Origin: JAKACA01 sp050010115
GTDB taxonomy: Bacteria; Actinomycetota; Acidimicrobiia; Acidimicrobiales; Bog-793
DNA: 26,957 nucleotides
Direction of reading: 5' to 3'
Assembly: GCA_050010115.1 (NCBI GenBank)
Contig: JBEKLQ010000052.1
Coordinates: 1 to 26,957 of the forward strand
A model generated the notes under the pieces. The model saw nothing but the letters and a program-made list of their open reading frames with translations. It was not told the origin of the DNA and made no database searches. The position numbers and the translations under genes are program-made. Position 1 is the stretch's first letter. Every line of letters begins with the position of its first letter. Positions 1 through 7,700 of the stretch are shown piece after piece.

Positions 1-1
1 C

Positions 2-1009
2 AACAAGTACTACATCATGGACCTGGCGCCCGGAAAGAGCCTGATCGAGTGGGCACTCCAACACGGTCACACCTGTTTCGCGATCAGCTACCGCAACCCC
101 GATGCGACCATGCGTGACCTGGGCTTCGAGGACTACCTGCGGCAGGGCCCCTTGGATGCTGTCCGGGTCGTTCGTGAGATCACCGGCGCCCCGGAGGTCA
201 ACACAGTCTCGGTGTGCCTCGGGGGGACGTTGACCGCTATCGGGCTGGCCCACAACGCGGCGATCGGCGATCACTCGATCAAGTCGGCGACGTTCCTGAA
301 CACCCACACCGACTTCTCCGTCCCCGGCACGCTCGGCGTGTTCACTGATGAGGCCACGATCGCCGGTCTCGAGAAGCAGATGGCCAAACAGGGCTTCCTC
401 GAGTCCGACAAGATGGCGCACACGTTCGATGCGTTGCGGGCCAACGACCTGGTGTTCCAATACGTCGTGAACAATTGGCTGCTCGGCAAGAAGCCGCCCG
501 CCTTCGACCTGTTGGTGTGGAACAAGGACAGCACCCGGATGCCGGCCAGGATGCACTCGGAATACCTGAGGTCGTGCTATCTCCGCAATGAGTTCGCTCG
601 GGGAGAGTTCGAGATTGCCGGCCAGAAGCTCGACCCCGGCAAGGTCAAGGTTGACACCTACGTGCTGTCCGCGGTCGACGACCACATCGTCCCGTGGGTC
701 TCGGGCTACAAGACCACTCAGCTGCTCGGCGGTCACAACCGGTTCGTGTTGAGCACGTCCGGGCACATTGCGGGGATCGTCAACCCACCGGGCCCGAAAG
801 CCAAGCACTGGACCAACGACGCTAGCCCGGCCGATCCGCAGGAGTGGAAGGACGCGGCGCAACTGCAAGAGGGTACCTGGTGGGAGGACTGGGCCAAATG
901 GATTGCCAGGCAGGGCGGTCCCAAGGTGGCCGTTCCCCGACAGCTCGGTAGCACGGAGTATCCACCGATCGAGGCCGCACCCGGCAGCTACGTACGCGCC
1001 CGCCCATGA
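2..1009 (+). CDS. phaC: Poly(3-hydroxyalkanoate) synthase, C-terminal part (5' end outside window)
   Basis: This enzyme polymerises (R)-3-hydroxyacyl-CoA into PHA at the granule surface. The reading frame is open from base 2, so the N-terminus lies upstream of the window. Counting from the Met codon at 17, the lipase-like box SVCLGG carries the nucleophile Cys67. The motif AVDDHIVPW supplies the catalytic Asp (about 221), and SGHIAGIVNPP the His (about 249). The conserved stretch VWNKDSTRMP is also typical of PhaC. The sequence reads like a class I/II-type PhaC rather than a short class III subunit, but with the N-terminus missing the class is not certain. Its TGA stop overlaps the ATG of the following phaZ-like gene (ATGA), which suggests translational coupling. 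All three catalytic residues are present, so the visible part looks functional. Confidence 0.93.
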   Translation, partial: NKYYIMDLAPGKSLIEWALQHGHTCFAISYRNPDATMRDLGFEDYLRQGPLDAVRVVREITGAPEVNTVSVCLGGTLTAIGLAHNAAIGDHSIKSATFLNTHTDFSVPGTLGVFTDEATIAGLEKQMAKQGFLESDKMAHTFDALRANDLVFQYVVNNWLLGKKPPAFDLLVWNKDSTRMPARMHSEYLRSCYLRNEFARGEFEIAGQKLDPGKVKVDTYVLSAVDDHIVPWVSGYKTTQLLGGHNRFVLSTSGHIAGIVNPPGPKAKHWTNDASPADPQEWKDAAQLQEGTWWEDWAKWIARQGGPKVAVPRQLGSTEYPPIEAAPGSYVRARP

Positions 1010-1737
1010 GTCGGCCTCGACCGATCGTGGTCGACTCGCAGCTGCTCTGCGTCCATGGGCTCCAGATCGCCATGCGGCTTCAGGGTGAGGGCGATCCGCT
1101 GCTGCTGATCAATGGGATGAGCCGCCCGCTCCAGAGCTGGGATCCGTTCACGCGGGAGCTGGTCGGGCGAACCGTCGTCAGCTTCGACGCACCCGGGGTC
1201 GGGGGCAGCGCCACGCCGGTGTTGCCCCTGTCCATACCCGGGCTAGCCGAGCTCGCGGTGGAGGTGCTAAATGCCGTTGGCGTGGATGACGCAGACGTTC
1301 TCGGGTTCTCCCATGGTGGTGCTGTCGCCCAGCAGCTCGCTTGCGACGCTCCGGGCAGGGTGCGTCGGTTGGTCCTCGTCTCCACCTCGTGCGGCGTGGG
1401 AGCCACCCCGGGCCACAGCCGAACCGTCCTGCGCGGTCCCGGGGCGCCCGCTGACGGCAACTCCTGGCCACGCGCCAACGCATGGGGCCTGTTGTGGCAA
1501 TCGTTGGCGTTCTCGAGCTGGTCGAGCATCCCGTTCCTCGGCGCCATCAGAGCGCCCACACTCGTCGTGTGCGGGACCCACGACCGTGTCGTGCCCCCCG
1601 CGAACAGCCGGATGCTGGCCGGACGCATCCCGGACGCTTCCTTGGTCTTGCTGCCTGGAGGTCACGACCTGCAGCGCCCCGAACCGGCTAGGGCGTTGGC
1701 GCGCGTCGTCGAGGATTTCCTAGGGCGGCGGGCTTAG
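1006..1737 (+). CDS. phaZ: Intracellular PHA depolymerase-like alpha/beta hydrolase
   Basis: This predicted serine hydrolase probably mobilises stored PHA. Its pattern resembles the Pseudomonas-type medium-chain-length depolymerase PhaZ: an early LLLINGM segment, then SFDAPGVGGSATP, the nucleophile elbow GFSHGG (Ser102), APTLVVCGTHDRVVP (Asp193) and GGHD (His220). At 243 residues it is about 40 shorter than the PhaZ family as I know it. The shortage lies in the lid region between the elbow domain and the segment near residue 163, so substrate access may differ. It starts inside the phaC stop codon (ATGA), supporting a phaC-phaZ unit. The family assignment rests on motif order and neighbourhood; a generic alpha/beta hydrolase is the alternative. 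Confidence 0.82.
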   Translation: MSRPRPIVVDSQLLCVHGLQIAMRLQGEGDPLLLINGMSRPLQSWDPFTRELVGRTVVSFDAPGVGGSATPVLPLSIPGLAELAVEVLNAVGVDDADVLGFSHGGAVAQQLACDAPGRVRRLVLVSTSCGVGATPGHSRTVLRGPGAPADGNSWPRANAWGLLWQSLAFSSWSSIPFLGAIRAPTLVVCGTHDRVVPPANSRMLAGRIPDASLVLLPGGHDLQRPEPARALARVVEDFLGRRA

Positions 1738-1825
1738 TCTTGCCCGCCGAGTTTGTGCGCGCCGGGGCGCGCCAATAACTATGTCGGCTCGGCCAGCAGC
1801 CGCGGAGCCGCCAGCCCTCGACGAC

Positions 1826-1831
1826 GAAGGA
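1826..1831 (+). promoter_or_regulatory. Shine-Dalgarno site deciding the SDR start
   Basis: GAAGGA lies 7 nt before the ATG at 1839 but only 1 nt before the in-frame ATG at 1833. The downstream ATG is therefore the better start. Confidence 0.6.
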
Positions 1832-1838
1832 CATGACC

Positions 1839-2747
1839 ATGCCTGATCTGCGCTTTGACGGACGTGTAGCCATCATCACCGGAGCCGGTGGCGGTCTTGG
1901 GCGCTCTCACGCGCTCGCGCTCGCGCGTCGGGGAGCCCACATCCTGGTAAACGACCTTGGTGGCGCACTCGACGGCAGCGGCTCCTCGATATCCGCCGCA
2001 GACCGGGTCGTCGACGAGATCACAGCCTCAGGTGGCATGGCGGCGCCCAACCACGACAGCGTGGCTACCTGGGAAGGGGGGCAGGCGATCGTGCAGGCGG
2101 CACTGGACGCCTTTGGGCGAGTCGACGTGCTGGTCAACAACGCAGGCATCCTGCGGGACAAGGCCTTTCACAAGATGGACCAGTCCATGATCGACGCGGT
2201 GATCGACGTCCACCTCAAGGGAGCTCTCTACGTCAGTCAGCCGGCCTTTCGCCTGATGCGCGAGCAAGGCTATGGCCGCATCCTCAACACCAGCTCCGCC
2301 TCCGGCCTGTTCGGCAACTTCGGTCAGGCCAACTACGGCGCAGCCAAGGCCGGCCTTGCCGGGTTGACCCGCGTACTCGCGCTCGAGGGTGCCGGCCACG
2401 GCATCAAGGTCAACGCCATCGCGCCGATCGCGTCGACACGGATGACCGAGGACATCCTGGGAGACCTCGCGGCTAAGGTCGCGCCCGAATCCGTGAGCCC
2501 TCTGGTCGCCTACCTCGCTCACGAGGAATGCTCGGTCAACGGACACGTCTACTCCGTGGCGGGCGGTCGGATCGCCAGGATCTTCGTCGCCGAGACGCAC
2601 GGCATCGTGCTCACCGAGAACTCTCCCGAAGCCATTCGTGCTCACCTGTCACTCATCGACCAGCTGGACGTCGATCAATACCACGAGCCGTCGTCGCTGG
2701 ACGACGAAACCACGATCATCGCCAAGGCGCTGTCGGAGGTTTTCTGA
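1839..2747 (+). CDS. Short-chain dehydrogenase, (3R)-hydroxyacyl-CoA dehydrogenase-like
   Basis: This Rossmann-fold SDR probably oxidises (R)-3-hydroxyacyl-CoA. Visible motifs are the cofactor loop TGAGGGLG (residues 14-21), NDLGG after strand 2 (acidic Asp39, favouring NAD), NNAG (100-103), and the catalytic Ser153, Tyr166 and Lys170 (YGAAK). The NDLGG signature and a length near 300 residues match the dehydrogenase domain of peroxisomal multifunctional enzyme type 2 and its bacterial relatives, rather than FabG (about 245 residues). The extra C-terminal ~60 residues have no motif I recognise. It sits about 100 bp after phaZ on the same strand, which fits a role in using depolymerisation products. 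An in-frame ATG at 1833 is an alternative start. It converges on the next gene with 18 bp between them. Confidence 0.85.
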   Translation: MPDLRFDGRVAIITGAGGGLGRSHALALARRGAHILVNDLGGALDGSGSSISAADRVVDEITASGGMAAPNHDSVATWEGGQAIVQAALDAFGRVDVLVNNAGILRDKAFHKMDQSMIDAVIDVHLKGALYVSQPAFRLMREQGYGRILNTSSASGLFGNFGQANYGAAKAGLAGLTRVLALEGAGHGIKVNAIAPIASTRMTEDILGDLAAKVAPESVSPLVAYLAHEECSVNGHVYSVAGGRIARIFVAETHGIVLTENSPEAIRAHLSLIDQLDVDQYHEPSSLDDETTIIAKALSEVF

Positions 2748-2765
2748 GAAGGGTTACTTAGAGGC

Positions 2766-4721
2766 CTACCCGAACGCCAGCTGCACGTCGTCCGAGGACG
2801 GCTCGCGACGCTGTTGCGTGCTCTCGAAAAATCGTGCGCCGTTCTCTGCCTGCGAATCAGCGGCCATCGCGACGACGGCCGGATCGATGCGCATCACGGC
2901 GTATCCCGCCACGGCCCCGGCCCCGAAGCCTGGAGTGAAAATCCGCATGGGCTCGGAGATGACGCCGTCGCGGACGGCGTCATGGATGGCCAGCGGGATG
3001 CTCGCCGAGGAGGCGTTGCCGACGTGCTCGATGTTGAAGTAGAGGCTGTCGGAAGACAGCCCCGCCTGCGTGGCAAGCTCGGTGACCATCGTCTTGTTAG
3101 CCTGGTGGGGCACGATGAGGTCAATGCTCTCCAGGAGCGAAGCTTCCACCCCATCGGGGTCGGGGAGCACCTTGAGCTCGTCAATCATCTGTACGAGATA
3201 GCGGCCGGCCAACGACTTGACCTCCGGACCGTAAACGGTGATGTTGTTGTCGAAAGCGGGGTTGGGCCAAATGATCGAGTTCACTTCGCTGGCCGGACCG
3301 CTGGCGTAGGTCTGCAGGTACTCGATGTCCGGCGGCTCGCCCTGTGGGGCAACCCCGACCACGATGGCGGCGGCTCCGTCACCGAAGATCATGCGCGATG
3401 GCCGGACGTTGCCGATCTTGTCCGAGAACTTTTCCACGCACACAACAAGCACGGGACGTTGCACCTCCTGGAGGATTCGCGTCGCATCGGATAGGCCGTA
3501 AGCTAGCCCCGCACACGCCGCGACGATGTCGCAGGACGCGTGGGTCTGGAAGATGCCCAGTTGACCGGAGATCCACGTCGCGACCGAGGGAATCATCCGA
3601 GTGCTCGTGCACGTGCATACGAGCACTGCCCCGATCTCCTCGGGACCACGCCCGGCGTGGGTCAGTGCAGTCTGTGCCGCCTGTAGCGCGATCTCCTCGA
3701 GGCCGTGCGAGGTGTAGCGGCGTTGCTCGATGCCGGTCTTCTCGCGGATCTCGTCTGCTGCCATCGGTGACCAGTTGTAGGCAGCGTTGCGAATCAGATC
3801 CTCATTGGTGCAGACCACATCACCGTGGACAACCGCCAGGGCCTCGATGTGGGGCATCACCGAGAAGTGGGTCCGCACGTTCACCGGTGGGTAGGGGTGC
3901 ACCGGGTGAGCGGCCTCTGTGGCCTTCAAGGCGGGCGGGGACGCCCGGCTGGCTTCGAGGCGTCGAAAGAAGCCCCGAACTTCCTGGTCGCGTGGGTGGA
4001 AGACCACAACGTAGTCGTCGTCGCTCAACTGGCCGACTTCGACGAGCTCAGCCTCCGCGCGGTCCCACGGGTATTGGTTGTGCAGCACCATGGCCCAGCG
4101 GTTCAGGGCCTCGAGCTCAGCGACCTCCTCGGCGCAGTCAACGATGTCGGTGAACTCGTAGACCGGGAAGTCGGCGTCGTAACTGGGCAGCCGGAAGGTG
4201 AGGTTGGTGGGGTCGGACAGGATCTCGGCCACCGTGGGCTTGATCGTCGGCAGATCGGTGGCATGGTGCTTGCGGTGCCCGAACACATCGAAGAGGATCC
4301 CGAAGATGCGGTCCTCCACTTCGCGGTCCCACGTCGGCGGCAGAGTCTCGTAGGCACGCTGCACCGCGGCGACCTTGCGGTCACCGTCTTCCCACGGCGT
4401 CAGGATCGGCAGGAAGACATCGTTACGAGTGCGCGGCACGTCAGACCAGCGGGTGGGCCGCTTCTCGTACAACGTCATAGCAAAGCGGTTGGTCCAGAAG
4501 AGGTTCAGTGCGAGGTCGCGCATCAGCTCGTATCGGCTGGAGTAGGCGCCCTCCTCCACGCGGTGCAGGATGTCCGTGCCCGTGGGCGCTTTCACCTCGA
4601 AGTCGCGTCTGATCACGCTGTCGAGCTGCTCGAGACTGTGCATGACAGACAAGTCCAGCTCCGGGACGAAGTTCGAAGGAAACACGATTTGGTCATGACG
4701 GTTAACTACGAATGGCTGCAT
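2766..4721 (-). CDS. KAS III (FabH-like) condensing enzyme with long N-terminal extension
   Basis: This thiolase-superfamily enzyme has a C-terminal half (residues ~290-612) that is a complete ketoacyl synthase III. It shows catalytic Cys403 in DIVAACAGLAYGL, His539 in VPHQAN, Asn569 in HVGNASSASIPLA, and the conserved FGDGAAA and GFGAG motifs. FabH is normally about 320-340 residues. Here a ~285-residue N-terminal region precedes it, rich in Trp and acidic residues, with no domain I recognise. A ~40-residue polar tail follows the KAS III part. An AAGGA site lies 6 nt before the ATG. The gene begins 23 bp after the giant carboxylase on the same strand, so the two are almost certainly co-transcribed. 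A malonyl-thioester-using condensing enzyme next to a malonyl-CoA-forming enzyme suggests 3-ketoacyl-CoA synthesis; substrate and product are inferred. Confidence 0.88.
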   Translation of the reverse strand: MQPFVVNRHDQIVFPSNFVPELDLSVMHSLEQLDSVIRRDFEVKAPTGTDILHRVEEGAYSSRYELMRDLALNLFWTNRFAMTLYEKRPTRWSDVPRTRNDVFLPILTPWEDGDRKVAAVQRAYETLPPTWDREVEDRIFGILFDVFGHRKHHATDLPTIKPTVAEILSDPTNLTFRLPSYDADFPVYEFTDIVDCAEEVAELEALNRWAMVLHNQYPWDRAEAELVEVGQLSDDDYVVVFHPRDQEVRGFFRRLEASRASPPALKATEAAHPVHPYPPVNVRTHFSVMPHIEALAVVHGDVVCTNEDLIRNAAYNWSPMAADEIREKTGIEQRRYTSHGLEEIALQAAQTALTHAGRGPEEIGAVLVCTCTSTRMIPSVATWISGQLGIFQTHASCDIVAACAGLAYGLSDATRILQEVQRPVLVVCVEKFSDKIGNVRPSRMIFGDGAAAIVVGVAPQGEPPDIEYLQTYASGPASEVNSIIWPNPAFDNNITVYGPEVKSLAGRYLVQMIDELKVLPDPDGVEASLLESIDLIVPHQANKTMVTELATQAGLSSDSLYFNIEHVGNASSASIPLAIHDAVRDGVISEPMRIFTPGFGAGAVAGYAVMRIDPAVVAMAADSQAENGARFFESTQQRREPSSDDVQLAFG

Positions 4722-4744
4722 TGCACGTCCTTTGTATGGAGACC

Positions 4745-7700
4745 TCAGAGGGCTGCCACTGTGGGGTTGTCGGAGGCGGTCCGGCTGATACCCCGCTCGA
4801 CGGCTCCGATGAGGTAGGGCCGGAGATCGCGGGCGGGAATGATCGCGTGGACGGAGCCGACTGCGAGCGCTCTCTCGATGTTGTGGATCTGCTCGAACTC
4901 ATTGGCAACCTCACCGAGCTTCTCCGAGCGCACTGAGGCGCGCACGTCGGTCAGCTCGATCCGCCGGTGGGGGCGTTCGACCTCATCGGCCACAGCCAAC
5001 GCTGCTTCCATCGTTGCGACCCGGGGGTCCTCGGACGTGCGGGTGGCGACGTCGCGGGAGAACACGACGGCCGCGGCCGGCGCGCCCCCGATCACCGAGG
5101 CGAATGAACCTTCAACGGCAATGATCTCCATGTTGTCATTCAGGACACCGGAGAAGACGACGAAGGCGCCCCCGTGATAGCGCGAAATCACGCAGAAGAC
5201 GATCGGGCCCTCGAAGTTCACGATCGCCCGGCCGATCTCGGCACCGTACTCAAGTTGCATCTTGCGCAACGACTCAGGTGAACCGTCGAACCCTGACAGA
5301 TTCGCCAGGACAACGAGAGGGCGGTTGCCGCTGGCTGCGTTGATGGCTCGCGCTGTCTTCTTCGATGATCGGGGGAACAGCGTGCCGGCGGTCCACTGGT
5401 CCGGACCGTCGGCGGGGAGCCAGCCTCGCCGAGGGATCGGGCGGGACTCGATACCGAGCACCGTGACCGCATAACCGCCGAGATGGGCATCCAGGACGAC
5501 CGTCGTGTCGGCGTCGGCCATGCCAGCCCAGCGCTCAAGGACGTCGTGGTCCTGGTCGACCACCGCACGCATGACGGTTCGGATGTCGAACGGCTTCTTG
5601 CGATCCCGGTTGACCTCGTCGGAGAAGATGTCCCCCACAGTCGTGAAGTCGCTGTCCCGATGGACGTGCGGGTAGCTGCGCACATCGCGGTCGTGTGGGT
5701 CGCTGCTGTCGGCTCGACGGGGGGAGCGTTCTCCCGGAGCGACGTAAGTGTGCTCGTAGTGGGCGAACAGCGTGTTGCACGCCGCGGTCAGGTTGGGTGC
5801 CCAGTACTGCGCCTGTCCGTTCGGTCCCATGACCCGGTCGTATCCGCCGATACCGAAATTATCCTCGGCTGATACACCCCCGGAGTAGTCCAGCGAGTGC
5901 TTGCCGGTCAACACCATTGCGCTGTCCGGTGTCATGATCAGGATCCCTTTGGTGTGCATCAGCATGGTCGCTTCAGCGTTCCAGTACGGCTGCGCCCCCA
6001 CGTTGATCCCGGCCACGACTACGTTGACCTCGCCACCGGCCTGGGTGAAGGTGATCAACCGTCGCAGAGCGCGTGCCACCCAGTCCATGTTCTCGGTGCC
6101 GCTGTCCATTGAGATTTTGGCGCCCGAGGACAGGGCGAACCACTCATCCGGAACTTTCATCTCCTCGGCGAGGTCGAGGGCGGCGATGACCAGCGCGCAC
6201 TCTGGCTCCGCAACCGAACCCAGCGACTTGGTCGGATCACCGAACAGAACAACACGCACCATGCCTTCGGGGTGGCGGGCGGAGGGTGTCGAAACCAGAC
6301 CGGCGACGATCCCCGCTCGGTTGCGCCCCGGAGGCCGGTCGACCGGCACAAGCCGACCGGCCTCGTCCAGGTCGTGCTCGGTGAAGGTGCCACTGGCCCC
6401 GGTGAGCAGCGGGACGATCTCGTAGGGGTAGACGGTGCCGCGGGCTCGCGAGCGCCGCACGTTCTGGGTGTAGGTGTCCAGCGGTGCCAGCGGCTCCGTT
6501 GGCGGCTCCGTGGCGGTCACGCCGACACCTGCCCCGGGCCGGTTGGAGAAGATCAACGCGACCTCTCTAGGCTCCGCGCCGGGTTGGTCCCGGAGTCGAG
6601 CCAGCACCATGACCTCCTCCAGTCCGGCGCCCGCCGTCAGGGGTGCCAACGCTCGTGCGGAAGCGCGCAGCTCCTCCAGGGACAACTCGATCGGAGGCCA
6701 CACGTACAGGAAGATTCGGTTGGCGTCGAGCCGCCCTCCAGCCCCGCGCTCGGCCAGGCTGGCGCGGATGCTCTCCAGGCAGGCCGCGAGCGTGCGCTCG
6801 ACAGCGGGGAACGCGACGACCTGGCCTGACGCGTCCCGCAGCGGCGTCACATCGCGGACTTCTGCCAACGCCACGAGCCGCTCATCGGCGGGGTTGTCCG
6901 GGGCGACGCAGTGGAACAGGTACGTATCCTCGGTCGAAGGAAGCCGCGTGCCTTCGAAGTTCTTCAACCGCCACAGGTCAAGGCGCTGACCTGTCAACGG
7001 ATGCATGCCGCGGATCACTCGCTCCTCCTTCATGTGCCCGTGCGATGGGCGGAACGTGAACTCCCGCACCTGGGCCCCAGCGCGGCTACACACCGTGACC
7101 GTCACGCGTCGACCGATGACCAGTACCGGCACGTCGGCCAGCATCGCTCGAAGCATCGCGGCTATCGAGTCCGAGTCGGCTGACGGGTCGCTCGACGACA
7201 GGTAGAGGTCAACGACGAGGTTCTTCGGATCAGCGACCTCGGCGGCCAAACCAGCGACGCTGACGAGGACAGCGGGTAGCTCGGAGAGGTCACCCATGGT
7301 CGAGATGAGGTGGAGCTGCTTGCCGCGCAACTCGAACGCACCCGTCACGAACTGCCGACCCTCGAGCCGGAAGGAGCGGACGTCCTCCAGGGCGCGCACC
7401 TTGTAGTAGCGGCGGGTCAGCACCTCGAGCATCGGTTCCAATCCGGAGCTGTTGATTCCGATTCGCTGAGCCAGCATCCGGATCAGAGGCTCGGGGCTCG
7501 CCGCTAACGCCTCGATCTGCTGCGCGTAGTCGGCTGCGTCCGGATGCTCGTCGAGGTAGTGAAGACGTTCGCGGACTGTCGCGTAGACCTGCTCTCGGAC
7601 CTGCAGGATGAGGGGCTGGTTGAAGAGCCGGAACCGTATGCTTCGGGCGAGGTCACCAACTGCTGGATAGCGTAGTTGGGTGGCGACGATCAGCCTGTCG

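Noticed and set aside
1756..1777. GC-rich hairpin (GCGCGCC...GGCGCGC) after phaZ as a terminator
   Set aside because: The loop would be only about 2 nt and no T-run follows; the next gene is on the same strand and may be co-transcribed.
3825..4817. Plus-strand open frame of 330 codons
   Set aside because: It is antisense to the KAS III-like gene and runs into the carboxylase gene; its product is Val/Gly/Arg-rich without recognisable motifs.
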